From Aquabacterium humicola (GTDB taxonomy: Bacteria > Pseudomonadota > Gammaproteobacteria > Burkholderiales > Burkholderiaceae_C), in the NCBI RefSeq assembly GCF_030167915.1, contig NZ_JARGNB010000002.1, positions 124,001-188,000 on the forward strand: a stretch of 64,000 nucleotides of DNA, given 5' to 3'. Of the stretch, positions 30,828 through 39,841 are shown in pieces. Made by a program: the position numbers and the translations under genes. Within the stretch, counting starts at the first letter, position 1; every line of letters begins with the position of its first letter. The notes below the pieces were generated by a model. The model saw only the letters and a list, made by a program, of their open reading frames with translations. It was not told the DNA's origin and did not search any database.

Positions 30828-31496
30828 ATGTCCACTGCCTGGCTCAGCTTTCGCCTGGGCGTTGCCCGCTCTTCGCAGGATCTGCACGATGCCTGCGCCG
30901 TGCGCGCCGCCGCCTACGGCCACCACCTGCCGCAACTGAAGGCGGCGCTCGCGCAGCCGGATGAGGTCGACCGCGACCCCGGCACCGCGGTGCTGCTGGC
31001 ACGCGACAAGGCCAGCGGCCAGCCGATCGGCACCGCCCGCGTGCAGCGCCGCGCCCCCCGATCGCCGGTGGAGCTGGAGCATGACGTCGACCTGCCCGAC
31101 TGGCTGACCGCGCGCCCGCGCGCCGAGGTTTCGCGGCTGGCGGTGATGCCCGGCGCCGACCCGGCGCTGCGCACGATGCTGGTCAAGGCCAGCTTCCTGT
31201 TCTGCGCCGCGAACCAGATCCGCTGGATGGTGATCGGCGCGCGCAGCGAGGCGCTGGTGCGCATCTACCAGCGGCTGGGCTTCGTCGACGCCTTCGAGCA
31301 CGGCAATCCGCTGCCGCTGGCGCACGGCGGCGGCCTCGAGCACCGCATCCTGGCGCTCGACATCGTCGCCACCGAGCGCAACTGGTTCGAAGGCCGCCAC
31401 ACCCTCTACACGACGATCTTCGAGACCTACCACCCGGACGTGACGCTGTTCGACACGCCCGAGACGGCGCAGCCGGCAGAACGGATCGCCGCTTAG
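30828..31496 (+). CDS. FeeM-like N-acyl amino acid synthase / GNAT-fold acyltransferase
   Basis: A 222-residue acyltransferase. The start (LSFRLGVARSSQDLHDACAVRAAAYG), the middle (DRDPGTAVLLARDKASGQPIGTARVQ) and the acyl-donor core (AEVSRLAVMPG, FCAANQIRWMVIGARSEALVRIYQRLGF) match the FeeM-type family, which resembles LuxI autoinducer synthases and GNAT enzymes. FeeM joins acyl-ACP to tyrosine; the substrate here is unknown. The C-terminal half after residue 170 (HTLYTTIFETYHPDVTLF) is shared with Burkholderiales members. It is oriented opposite to lspA and ileS, which it separates. Confidence 0.75.
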   Translation: MSTAWLSFRLGVARSSQDLHDACAVRAAAYGHHLPQLKAALAQPDEVDRDPGTAVLLARDKASGQPIGTARVQRRAPRSPVELEHDVDLPDWLTARPRAEVSRLAVMPGADPALRTMLVKASFLFCAANQIRWMVIGARSEALVRIYQRLGFVDAFEHGNPLPLAHGGGLEHRILALDIVATERNWFEGRHTLYTTIFETYHPDVTLFDTPETAQPAERIAA

Positions 31497-31543
31497 GCGC
31501 CGGGCGCCTAAGCAGCGCGCGCTGCAGAGTGTTGTGCTCCCCC

Positions 31544-31609
31544 GAGCCCCCTCCGAGAGGGGGCTCCAGCGCGTCGGACCGCTCCCTCCAGCCTCCCTCC
31601 GCGAGGGAG
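31544..31609. repeat. Two hairpins between the FeeM-like gene and ileS
   Basis: GAGCCCCCTC (31544-31553) pairs with GAGGGGGCTC (31557-31566) around CGA, and CTCCCTC (31593-31599) pairs with GAGGGAG (31603-31609). They lie between two convergent genes, so they may end both transcripts, though neither has a T-tract. Confidence 0.55.
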
Positions 31610-31640
31610 ACTCCAGTCAGACCGACGAAGGCTAGTGCGC

Positions 31641-34523
31641 TCAGGCGACTTGGCGCTGCTCGCCGCTGCCGTACAGGTTGCTCGTGCAGCGGCCGCAGAT
31701 CGTCGGGTGGGCGGCATCGTGGCCGACGTCGTCGCGCCAGTGCCAGCAGCGTTCGCACTTGGTCGCCGTGGACGGCGTGACCTCGACCGCCAACTCGCCG
31801 GCGGCCAGCGTCGCGGCCGAGGTGATGAAGACGAACTTCAGGTCGTCGCCGAGCGAGGCCAGCAGCGGGTGCACGTCGTCCGGCGCCGTCACGCGCACGG
31901 TGGCCTGCAGCGAGCTGCCGACCGCGCCCGAGCCGCGCACGTCCTCGATCGCCTTGTTCACCGCCTCGCGCACCTCGCGGATGCGGGCCCACTTCTGCAG
32001 CAGCGCGGCGTCGCCGGCCAGCGTGGCATCGAACTGCCAGTAGGTTTCGGTGAAGATGGACGGCCCCTTGCCGAACACCGTCCACGCTTCCTCGGCGGTG
32101 AAGCTCAGGAAAGGCGCCATCCAGCGCAGCATCGCGTGCGTGATCTGCCACAGCGCGGTCTGCGCGCTGCGGCGGGCCAGGCTCTTCGGCGCCGTGGTGT
32201 ACAGGCGGTCCTTCAGCACGTCGAGGTAGAACGCCCCCAGGTCTTCCGAGCAGAACACCTGCAGCTTGGCGACCACCGGGTGGAACTCGTAGACGTTGTA
32301 GTGCGCGAGCACCTCGGCCTGGAACTGCGCGGCGCGCGCCAGCGCCCAGCGGTCGATCTCCAGCATCTCGGCCGGCGCGACGGCATCGGCGGCCGGATCG
32401 AAGTCGCTGGTGTTCGCGAGCAGGAAGCGCAGCGTATTGCGGATGCGGCGGTAGGCATCGACGACACGCGCGAGGATCTTGTCGTCGCCGGCGATGTCGC
32501 CGGAGTAGTCGCTGGCGGCCACCCACAGCCGGATGATCTCGGCCCCCAGCTTCTTGCTCACCGCCTGCGGCTCGATGCCGTTGCCGAGCGACTTGCTCAT
32601 CTTGCGGCCCTGGCTGTCGACGGTGAAGCCGTGCGTCAGCAGGCCGCGGTACGGCGCACGCCCTTCGAGCGCGCAGGCCAGCAGCAGCGACGAGTGGAAC
32701 CAGCCGCGGTGCTGGTCATGGCCTTCGAGGTACAGGTCGGCCTCGGGGCCCTTGTCGTGGAAGCCCTGGCTGCCGTGCTGCTCGGCATGCGTGCCGCGCA
32801 GCACGTGCCAGAAGGTCGAGCCGGAGTCGAACCAGACCTCGAGGATGTCGCTGCTCTTGGTGTAGTGCGGTGCGTCAGCGGGCCCCAGGATCTGCTCGGC
32901 CGTCACGCGGCTCCAGGCCTCGATGCCGCCCTTCTCGACGATGTCCGCGGCCTGGTCGAGGATCTCCATCGTGCGCGGGTGCAGCTCGCCCGAGTCCTTG
33001 TGCAGGAAGAAGGGCACCGGCACGCCCCAGCTGCGCTGGCGCGAGATGCACCAGTCGGGCCGGTTGGCGATCATGTCGCGCAGGCGCGCGCGGCCGTTCT
33101 CGGGATAGAAGCCGGTCTGGTCGATGGCGTCCAGCGCCATCTGGCGCAGCGTCTTCGGCGCCTTGTCCTTCGTGAAGACGCCGGGGCCTTCGTCCATGCG
33201 GATGAACCACTGCGCCGCGGCGCGGTAGATCACCGGCGACTTGTGGCGCCAGCAGTGCGGGTAGCTGTGGGTGATCGTCGTCGTGTGCAGCAGGCGGCCG
33301 GCATCGCGCAGCGCGTCGATGATCACCGGCACCGCCTTCCAGATGTGCTGGCCGCCGAACAGCGGGAAGTCAGGCGCGTAGGCGCCGTTGCCCTGCACCG
33401 GGTTCAGGATGTCCTCGTACTTCATGCCGTGCGCGACGCACGACTGGAAGTCGTCCAGGCCGTAGGCGGGCGACGAGTGCACGATGCCGGTGCCGTCGTC
33501 CGCGGTGGCGTACTCGGCCAGGTACACCGGGCTCGGCCGGTCGTAGCCCGGGTGCACATGCGCCAGCGGATGGCGGAACTGGATGCCGCCCAGGTTCTCG
33601 CCGGCGGTGGTCGCGCGCACGGTGCCGGTGAGGCCGTAGCGCTCCAGGCACTTGTCGACCAGCGACGCGGCCAGCACCAGCAGCCCCTTGGGCGTGTCGA
33701 CCAGCGCGTAGTCCAGCCCCGGGTTCAGGTTCAGCGCCTGGTTGGCCGGGATGGTCCACGCGGTGGTGGTCCAGATGACGACGAAGGCCTCCTTGTCGAG
33801 CGCCGGCAGGCCGAACGCGGCGGCCAGGCGGTCGGGCTCGGCGCAGGGGAAGGCGACGTCGAGCGTCTGGCTCTTCTTGTCGGCGTACTCGATCTCGAAC
33901 TCGGCCAGCGACGAGCCGCAGTCGAAGCACCAGTACACCGGCTTCAGGCCGCGGTAGACGAAGCCGCGCTCGATCACGCGCTTGAAGGCGCGGATCTCGC
34001 CGGCCTCGTTGGCGAAGTCCATCGTGCGGTACGGGCGGCCCCACTCGCCGAGCACGCCCAGGCGCTGGAAGTCGGCCATCTGCTGCGCGATCTGCTCGGT
34101 GGCATAGGCGCGGCTCTTGGCCTGCATGTCGTCGCGGCTCAGGTTGCGGCCGTGCGCCTTCTCGATCGCGTTCTCGATCGGCAGGCCGTGGCAGTCCCAG
34201 CCCGGCACGTACTGGGCGTCGAAGCCGGCGAGCTGGCGCGCCTTGACGATCATGTCCTTGAGCACCTTGTTGACGGCATGACCCATGTGGATCTGGCCGT
34301 TGGCGTACGGCGGGCCGTCGTGCAGGATGAACTTCGGGGCGCCGCAGCGCGCGTCGCGCAGGCGCTTGTACAGGCCCTGGTCCTGCCAGGCCTTGACCCA
34401 GCCGGGCTCGCGCTGCGCAAGGTCGCCGCGCATCGGGAACGGGGTGTCGGGCAGGTTCAGCGTCGATCGGTAGTCGGTCGTCGCGGCGCTGGTTGCGGGA
34501 AGGGGGGTGGTCGATTCGGTCAT
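31641..34523 (-). CDS. ileS: Isoleucyl-tRNA synthetase
   Basis: Class I aminoacyl-tRNA synthetase, 960 residues. The HIGH-type motif is [11 protein letters not shown] (HMGH, residues 79-82) and the KMSKS loop is at 641-645. The editing domain lies between, and the C-terminus has the zinc-binding cluster [14 protein letters not shown]...CGRCTSN. This is the mostly bacterial eubacterial type (MupA-sensitive class by motif layout, inference). The start [12 protein letters not shown] at 34523 gives the normal family length. It is separated from lspA by a plus-strand gene and from ribF by three genes. Confidence 0.97.
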   Translation of the reverse strand: MTESTTPLPATSAATTDYRSTLNLPDTPFPMRGDLAQREPGWVKAWQDQGLYKRLRDARCGAPKFILHDGPPYANGQIHMGHAVNKVLKDMIVKARQLAGFDAQYVPGWDCHGLPIENAIEKAHGRNLSRDDMQAKSRAYATEQIAQQMADFQRLGVLGEWGRPYRTMDFANEAGEIRAFKRVIERGFVYRGLKPVYWCFDCGSSLAEFEIEYADKKSQTLDVAFPCAEPDRLAAAFGLPALDKEAFVVIWTTTAWTIPANQALNLNPGLDYALVDTPKGLLVLAASLVDKCLERYGLTGTVRATTAGENLGGIQFRHPLAHVHPGYDRPSPVYLAEYATADDGTGIVHSSPAYGLDDFQSCVAHGMKYEDILNPVQGNGAYAPDFPLFGGQHIWKAVPVIIDALRDAGRLLHTTTITHSYPHCWRHKSPVIYRAAAQWFIRMDEGPGVFTKDKAPKTLRQMALDAIDQTGFYPENGRARLRDMIANRPDWCISRQRSWGVPVPFFLHKDSGELHPRTMEILDQAADIVEKGGIEAWSRVTAEQILGPADAPHYTKSSDILEVWFDSGSTFWHVLRGTHAEQHGSQGFHDKGPEADLYLEGHDQHRGWFHSSLLLACALEGRAPYRGLLTHGFTVDSQGRKMSKSLGNGIEPQAVSKKLGAEIIRLWVAASDYSGDIAGDDKILARVVDAYRRIRNTLRFLLANTSDFDPAADAVAPAEMLEIDRWALARAAQFQAEVLAHYNVYEFHPVVAKLQVFCSEDLGAFYLDVLKDRLYTTAPKSLARRSAQTALWQITHAMLRWMAPFLSFTAEEAWTVFGKGPSIFTETYWQFDATLAGDAALLQKWARIREVREAVNKAIEDVRGSGAVGSSLQATVRVTAPDDVHPLLASLGDDLKFVFITSAATLAAGELAVEVTPSTATKCERCWHWRDDVGHDAAHPTICGRCTSNLYGSGEQRQVA

Positions 34524-34706
34524 GGCGGGCTCTCACGCCGGGGCAGGGGCCGGCGCACGCATCGTTGGAGGGGCGAACGGTCGCGGCGCGTGCGGGCGCC
34601 GCGTGGCACTCAGACGAGTGAACGCCGAATTCGATCGCGCGTGGTCTGCCGGCGCGTGGCGGCGTGACCGCGCGGGTCGGTACCGCGCGGCTGCCAGGGG
34701 GGGACC

Positions 34707-35567
34707 ATGCACAATGCCACGGTGCCGATTCTAGCCAGGGCCCTCGCAGCGCCGGCAGCCGCTGCGATGTTGGCCGGACTGACCTTGTTGCCCGCCGCCC
34801 GTGCCGACGAGCCGCCGAAGGCCGACAAGCCTGCCCGCGACGGCTGGGAAGGCGCCATCGGCCTCGTGCTGCGCCATGGCCCCACCTACGCCGGCGCGAC
34901 CGAGCACCGCAGCCGCGTCGTGCCGGGCCTGTTCCTGCGCTACGGCCGCTTCAGCGTCACGACGACCAGCGGCTTCGCGTCGCGTTCGTCGACCGACGAA
35001 TCGACCCGCGGCGGCCTGGCGGCCGAGCTGGTGCAGCGCGACGACTTTCGCGTCAGCTTGTCCTTCCGCTTCGCCGGCGGGCGCGATCCCGGCAGCGATG
35101 CCGCGCTGGCCGGCCTGGACAAGCGCCGCTCGACGCTGCGGGGCCGTCTGGGCGTCGCGCGCACCCTCGGTGGCGGCTGGCAGGTGCGCGCCGGCTGGAA
35201 CCCGGATCTGCTGAACCGCGACGGCGGCAGCTATGTCGATGCCGGCCTCGGTTACGGCTGGGCGCTGACGCCGACGGTGCGGGCGAACGCCAATGTCGGC
35301 GCGACCTGGGCCGACGCGCGCCACCTGCAGAGCTATTTCGGCATCACCGAGGCCGAGAGCCAGCGCTCCGGCCACCCGGTCTACCGCCCCGGCTCGGGGC
35401 TGCGCGACGTCGGCGCCAGCGTCGGCCTGCGCACCGATTTCGGCCCGCACTGGGTCGGCTTCACGAACCTCGGCGTCTCGCGCCTGATCGGCCCGGCCGC
35501 GGACAGCCCGCTGACCCGGCGCGCGGCGAACTGGAGCCTGGGCGCCGGCCTCGCCTGGCGCTTCTGA
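34707..35567 (+). CDS. MipA/OmpV-family outer membrane protein
   Basis: A 286-residue protein with a long signal peptide (MHNATVPILARALAAPAAAAMLAGL, cleaved near ARADEPP). The mature part has alternating beta-strands, the MipA/OmpV start (GAIGLVLRHGPTYAGATEHRS) and a final aromatic residue (AGLAWRF*) typical of outer membrane barrels. The family includes MltA-interacting scaffold proteins and receptor-like OmpV. Substrate or partner is unknown. It begins at 34707 with GGGGGGA upstream. It converges with the TetR gene (13-base gap). Confidence 0.82.
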   Translation: MHNATVPILARALAAPAAAAMLAGLTLLPAARADEPPKADKPARDGWEGAIGLVLRHGPTYAGATEHRSRVVPGLFLRYGRFSVTTTSGFASRSSTDESTRGGLAAELVQRDDFRVSLSFRFAGGRDPGSDAALAGLDKRRSTLRGRLGVARTLGGGWQVRAGWNPDLLNRDGGSYVDAGLGYGWALTPTVRANANVGATWADARHLQSYFGITEAESQRSGHPVYRPGSGLRDVGASVGLRTDFGPHWVGFTNLGVSRLIGPAADSPLTRRAANWSLGAGLAWRF

Positions 35568-35580
35568 TGCGCGGCGCGGG

Positions 35581-36222
35581 TCAGAGCCCGCGCTCGACCA
35601 TCTCCAGCAGACGCTCCGACAGCGCATCGACCATCGCGGCCGGCACGCCGCTCAGCGGGCCTTCGATCGCCAGCAGCGAGAGACCGTGCACCGCGGACCA
35701 GGCGAGGAACTCCGCGCCCGGCCGGCGTGTGGCCGGCAGTGCACCGGCGGCGACCATCGCGTCCAGCGCGCGGCGCAGCAGGCCGAAAGGTCCGAGGCCG
35801 CTGTCGCCCGCCGTGGCCGGGCCGGCCGGCCCCGAGGGGTCGAAACGCCGCGCGAACGCGGTGCGAAAGAGGCCCGGCTCGGCGCGCGCGAAGCGCATGT
35901 AGCCGGTGCCGACGGCGCGCAGGGTCGCGCGCGCGTAGCGCGCCGACGGTTTCGGATCGCCCAGCGCGGCGAGCTCCTGCTCGATCGCCCGCGCGACCAT
36001 CGCCACCGCCGCATCACGCACCGCGGCCAGCAGGTCGTCGCGGCTCGCGAAATGGCGGTAGGCGGCGTTCGGCACCACGCCGGCGCGGCGCGTGGCTTCG
36101 CGCAGCACCACCGCGTCCGGACCGCCGTCGCGCGCCAGCGCCAGGCCGGCCTCCAGCAGCGCATTGCGCAGGTCGCCGTGGCGGTAGGCGGCGCGGTTCG
36201 GCGGGGCGGGGCGGGTGGCCAT
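35581..36222 (-). CDS. TetR-family transcriptional regulator
   Basis: A 213-residue repressor. The helix-turn-helix is in the N-terminal third: AYRHGDLRNALLEAGLALAR, then VVLREATRRAGVVPNAAYRHFASRDDLLAA. The C-terminal two thirds are a divergent ligand/dimerisation domain (TetR_C-like). ATG at 36222 follows no strong ribosome site. It is divergent from the VOC gene at 36328, and the 105-base gap holds palindromes that are candidate operators, so auto-regulation together with control of the VOC gene is likely. Confidence 0.85.
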   Translation of the reverse strand: MATRPAPPNRAAYRHGDLRNALLEAGLALARDGGPDAVVLREATRRAGVVPNAAYRHFASRDDLLAAVRDAAVAMVARAIEQELAALGDPKPSARYARATLRAVGTGYMRFARAEPGLFRTAFARRFDPSGPAGPATAGDSGLGPFGLLRRALDAMVAAGALPATRRPGAEFLAWSAVHGLSLLAIEGPLSGVPAAMVDALSERLLEMVERGL

Positions 36223-36245
36223 CGGCTGGGCAGATGAACAACGAT

Positions 36246-36295
36246 GTGGACACTGTCCATTATGTCTGCTATGGTTTGTGGACGGTGTACACAAA
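36246..36295. promoter_or_regulatory. Candidate TetR operators between divergent genes
   Basis: Two related sites carry TGTGGAC with a 32-base offset (36245-36251 and 36277-36283). The first is the palindrome TGGACA-C-TGTCCA (36247-36259). The second shows TTTGTG...CACAAA arms (36275-36295) around GTGTACAC. Two sites three helical turns apart on the same face are what a dimeric TetR repressor would use to block both promoters. Confidence 0.55.
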
Positions 36296-36327
36296 ACACC
36301 GATCCACCCCACCAACCGGAGCACACG

Positions 36328-36741
36328 ATGCACTTTCGCCCCTACCTGAATTTCGACGGCAACGCGGCCGAAGCGATGGCCTTCTACCAATCCGTGTTCG
36401 GCGGCAAGCTGGACCTGATGCGCTTCAAGGACGTGCCCGAGATGCCGTGCCCGCCCGAGGCGGCAGAACGCGTGATGCACGCGCACCTGGACATCGCCGG
36501 CCACTCGCTGATGGCCTCGGACACGATGCCGGGTCAGCCCTACACCGGCATGCAGGGCTTCGGCGTCACGCTGGCCTTCGAAACCGTGGCCGAGGCGAAG
36601 CGCGTGTTCGCGGCGCTGTCCGAAGGCGGCACCGTCGGCATGCCGCTGGAGCCGACCTTCTGGGTCGAGATCTTCGGCATGGTCACCGACCGCTTCGGCA
36701 CGCCGTGGCTGATCAACGGCGGCAAGATGATGGCGAGCTGA
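36328..36741 (+). CDS. VOC-superfamily protein (PhnB-like)
   Basis: A 137-residue protein of the vicinal oxygen chelate fold, PhnB-type (formerly 3-demethylubiquinone methyltransferase-like). It starts MHFRPYLNFDGNAAEAMAFYQSVFGGK, with the usual paired betaalphabetabetabeta units and ends DRFGTPWLINGGK. Metal-binding His and Glu positions are present (HAHLDIAG). It diverges from the TetR gene and is probably its target. ATG at 36328 has CGGAGC upstream. Its 3' end stops three bases before the ribF stop. Confidence 0.82.
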   Translation: MHFRPYLNFDGNAAEAMAFYQSVFGGKLDLMRFKDVPEMPCPPEAAERVMHAHLDIAGHSLMASDTMPGQPYTGMQGFGVTLAFETVAEAKRVFAALSEGGTVGMPLEPTFWVEIFGMVTDRFGTPWLINGGKMMAS

Positions 36742-36744
36742 ACG

Positions 36745-37704
36745 TCAGCCCGCAGCCGCAGCGAACCAGGCGCGCGCGTCCGCCTCGTCGCGCGCAATGC
36801 CTTCGCGCAGCGCGTCGAGCGACGCGTACTTGCGCTCGTCGTGCAGCTTGTGCAGCAGCTCGACCTGCAGCACGCGGCCGTAGCCGGCGTCCATCGGCAG
36901 CGGCCAGTCGAGGCAGTGCACTTCCAGCAGCACGCGGCCGGCGTCCTCGACCGTCGGCCGCACGCCCAGGCTGGCGACGCCCGGCAGCGGTGCGCCCGCC
37001 AGCCCGTGCACGCGCACGACGAAGATGCCCATCGCCGCCGGCTTGGGGTGCGGGAAACGCACGTTCAGCGTGCGGAAGCCGAGCTCGCGGCCGAGCTTGC
37101 GGCCATGCACCACGTGGCCGCTGATGCTGTAGGGCCGGCCCAGCAGCGCGGCCGTGCGCTCCATGTCGCCGGCGGCCAGCGCATCGCGCACCGCCGACGA
37201 CGACACGCGCAGCCCGTGCACCTCATAACTCATCATGCGGGCGACATCGAAGCCCTGCCGGGTGCCGGCCGCGTCGAGCATCGCATAGTCGCCGGCGCGT
37301 TTCGCGCCGAAGCGGAAGTCGTCGCCGACCAGCACGTAGCGCGCGCGCAGGCCATCGAGCAGCACGTCGTCGATGAAGGCCTGCGGGTTCTGGCCTGCGA
37401 AGCGCGCGTCGAAGCGTAGCACCACGACCTGGTCGACGCCGCAGCGTTCCAGCTCGCTGAGCTTGTCGCGCAGCGTCGCGATGCGCGCGGGCGCCGCGCC
37501 GGGTTGGCCCATCAGCCGCGCGAAGTAGTCGCGCGGATGCGGCTCGAAGGTCATCACGCAGCTCGCGAGGTGCCGGTGCCGCGCCTCGTTCGTCAGCAGC
37601 GCCAGCATCGCCTGGTGCCCGCGGTGCACGCCGTCGAAGTTGCCGATCGTGAGCGCGCAGGCGCTTGCCAGGCCAGGATGGTGGAAGCCGCGGAAGACAC
37701 GCAT
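36745..37704 (-). CDS. ribF: Riboflavin kinase / FMN adenylyltransferase
   Basis: Bifunctional enzyme that makes FMN and FAD. The 319-residue protein begins MRVFRGFHHPG with the adenylyltransferase nucleotide motif TIGNFDGVHRGHQAML at 19-34, then FEPHPRDYF and VGDDFRFG. The C-terminal riboflavin kinase carries GRPYSISGHVVHGRKLGRELGF and VELLHKLHDERKY. ribF, ileS and lspA are normally neighbours in this order; here three genes separate ribF from ileS. Start at 37704. Confidence 0.96.
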   Translation of the reverse strand: MRVFRGFHHPGLASACALTIGNFDGVHRGHQAMLALLTNEARHRHLASCVMTFEPHPRDYFARLMGQPGAAPARIATLRDKLSELERCGVDQVVVLRFDARFAGQNPQAFIDDVLLDGLRARYVLVGDDFRFGAKRAGDYAMLDAAGTRQGFDVARMMSYEVHGLRVSSSAVRDALAAGDMERTAALLGRPYSISGHVVHGRKLGRELGFRTLNVRFPHPKPAAMGIFVVRVHGLAGAPLPGVASLGVRPTVEDAGRVLLEVHCLDWPLPMDAGYGRVLQVELLHKLHDERKYASLDALREGIARDEADARAWFAAAAG

Positions 37705-37711
37705 CGTGGGC

Positions 37712-38440
37712 TTATTGTGGCCCGGTGATGGCGCCGGGTCCGTCCAGCCACCGCCACTTGCCGGGCGCCAGATCGTCGGGCAGCACCAGCGCGCCGAAGC
37801 GGCTGCGGTGCAAGCCGACCACGTGGTTGCCCACCGCCGCCACCATGCGCTTGACCTGGTGGTACTTGCCCTGCACCAGCGTCAGCCGCAGCGCGCGCTC
37901 ACCGGTGATCTCGCAGCCTTCGGCGCGCACCGGTGTCGGCTCGTCGTCGAGCATCACGCCGCCGAGCAGCCGTTGCATCTGGTGCTCGTCGACCGGGCGG
38001 TCCGTCGTGACCTCGTAGACCTTCGGCACCTGCTTCTTCGGGCTCGTCAGCCGGTGGATCAGCGCGCCGTCGTCGGTCAGCAGCAGCAGGCCGGTGGTGT
38101 CCTGGTCGAGGCGGCCGATCGGCTGCACGCCACGCTGGCGCAGCGGCGGCGGCAGCAGCAGCAGCACGCTGGGCCAGGCCGCTGGCTTCTGCGAGCACTC
38201 GTAGCCCGCCGGCTTGTGCAGCAGCACCAGGGCCTTTGCGTGATAGGTCCACGGCTGGCCCTCGACTTCGAAGGCCAGGCCGTCGGTCGCGAAACGTTCG
38301 CCCGGATCGCGCCGCACCTCGCCGCCGATGCACACCAGCCCGGCGTCGATCAGGCCGGCGACGACGCGCCGCGTGCCGAAGCCCTGCGAGAACAGCAGAT
38401 CGTCCAGCCGCTGCGTCGCCGCCTCTGCCTTCTTCGCCAT
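37712..38440 (-). CDS. rsuA: 16S rRNA pseudouridine synthase (RsuA family)
   Basis: Pseudouridine synthase, likely for position 516 of 16S rRNA. The 242-residue protein has an N-terminal S4 RNA-binding domain (RLDDLLFSQGFGTRRVVAGLI) and the catalytic motif GRLDQDTTGLLLLT with the active-site Asp at 112, followed by KVYEV and the Arg-rich QGKYHQVKRMVAAVGN. RsuA versus RluB cannot be fully separated from this alone, but length favours RsuA. Its ATG overlaps the stop of the lipase-like gene upstream by one base. Confidence 0.88.
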   Translation of the reverse strand: MAKKAEAATQRLDDLLFSQGFGTRRVVAGLIDAGLVCIGGEVRRDPGERFATDGLAFEVEGQPWTYHAKALVLLHKPAGYECSQKPAAWPSVLLLLPPPLRQRGVQPIGRLDQDTTGLLLLTDDGALIHRLTSPKKQVPKVYEVTTDRPVDEHQMQRLLGGVMLDDEPTPVRAEGCEITGERALRLTLVQGKYHQVKRMVAAVGNHVVGLHRSRFGALVLPDDLAPGKWRWLDGPGAITGPQ

Positions 38441-39816
38441 CAGTGGTGCAGCTCGATCAGCACGACGCGGTTCTCGCGCGCCGGCCAGGCGACGCCGACG
38501 ATGCGCTCGGCGATGTCGCCGCTGCGGTAGTCGGCCACCACCGGCCGGCCGGCGTCGGCGAGCTTGAGCTTCGACGCCGACACGCCGGCGACGCCGGGCG
38601 GGATGCCGGGTGGCGTCGCCTGGCCGTCGAAGACGATCCGGTCGCGCGGCAGCCCGAAGTAGCCGCGCGGCCGGCTCAGCGTGACCACCGATGCGGCGTC
38701 CTTGTCGGCATCGGCCAGACGCTCGGCGCGCAGGTGCACGAGGTCGGACGAGCGCGGGAAGGGCGAGCGGTAGACATGGGTCGTCGCCAGGCCGGGCGCG
38801 GCGACCTCGAACTCGAGCGCGGTGCCGCTGTCCACCGTCACCGGGCCCCAGCGGCCATCGGCGCCGACGGTCCTGTCGATCAGCGCCGCGCCGCGCCGTG
38901 CACCGGTGGCAGGATCGACCGCGTAGACCGCGACCTTCGCGCCCGGCAGCGGCAGGTTGGTCGGCCCGCCCGGACCGGGGCCGGACACCTGGCCGTCCAG
39001 CGTGACGCGTGCTTCAGGCGTTATCGCCAGCGTCGCCGGCGCGCAGCCGGTGAGGAAGCGGTGCGCCGCGGCGAAGGCCTCGGCGTGGTAGCTGACCTCG
39101 CGGTGGTCGCGGCCCGGCAGCACGACGTTCTCTGCGCCTTTCAACGCCGGGCCGTCGAACGTGACGTTGGTCGGCGTGCCCTTGGCGCCGATCCACACGC
39201 CGTCGGGCTGTGCGAACTTGTCGTTGTTGTCCGAGCGCACCGTCAGCCAGCGCACGCCGGGGGTGACCTCCGCACCGTCGGGCCCTTTCGGCGCGTTCAA
39301 CGCGGTGAGGAAGGGGCCGGCGCCGTTGAACTCGTTGCCCGGACGGAAGGTCGGATTCGCCCACACGCCGTGGTTCGGCGTGCCGCCGAGGATGGCGTGC
39401 GAGACCATCCTGTCGCCGCCGCCGTTCTGGATGTAGTTGCGGATCGCGTTGCCGCCGCGGGAGTTGCCGATCAGCACGACCTTGTCGGCGCCGGTGGCCT
39501 TCAGCACGCGCTGCACTTCGGCGGCGAGGTGCTCGCGCTGCTCGGTGGACGAGCTGCGCCCGGGCTGCTCCTTCGCGTCGTCGTCGCGCGCCAGCGGGTA
39601 GGGGAAGTGCACCGCGTGCAGGCGCTCGCGCGGCCAGCCGTTGGATTCGAAGCGCCACTGCGTGGTGGTCCACAGCGCCGCGGTGTCGCCGTTGCCATGC
39701 ACGAAGACGATCGGCGGCGTCGCTTCGGACGCGGGCGGGCTGCCGCTGGCGCAGGCCGCGAGAAGCGCGGCCCCGGCGGGGATCAGCAGCAGCAGCGAAC
39801 GGCGGGTGAATCTCAT
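38440..39816 (-). CDS. Alpha/beta hydrolase lipoprotein (lipase-like)
   Basis: A 458-residue exported hydrolase. The N-terminus MRFTRRSLLLLIPAGAALLAAC has twin arginines and an LAAC lipobox, suggesting a lipoprotein possibly routed by Tat. The catalytic domain shows an oxyanion motif VFVHGNGDTAALW and a nucleophile elbow IGNSRGGNA. The C-terminal ~180 residues are beta-rich, beginning TLAITPEARVTLDGQVSG. The sequence resembles class 2 type lipases and esterases, but its substrate cannot be assigned. The gene precedes rsuA with one shared base. Confidence 0.75.
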   Translation of the reverse strand: MRFTRRSLLLLIPAGAALLAACASGSPPASEATPPIVFVHGNGDTAALWTTTQWRFESNGWPRERLHAVHFPYPLARDDDAKEQPGRSSSTEQREHLAAEVQRVLKATGADKVVLIGNSRGGNAIRNYIQNGGGDRMVSHAILGGTPNHGVWANPTFRPGNEFNGAGPFLTALNAPKGPDGAEVTPGVRWLTVRSDNNDKFAQPDGVWIGAKGTPTNVTFDGPALKGAENVVLPGRDHREVSYHAEAFAAAHRFLTGCAPATLAITPEARVTLDGQVSGPGPGGPTNLPLPGAKVAVYAVDPATGARRGAALIDRTVGADGRWGPVTVDSGTALEFEVAAPGLATTHVYRSPFPRSSDLVHLRAERLADADKDAASVVTLSRPRGYFGLPRDRIVFDGQATPPGIPPGVAGVSASKLKLADAGRPVVADYRSGDIAERIVGVAWPARENRVVLIELHH

Positions 39817-39841
39817 CGGCGGTCTCCTCGCGTCTTCTGGT

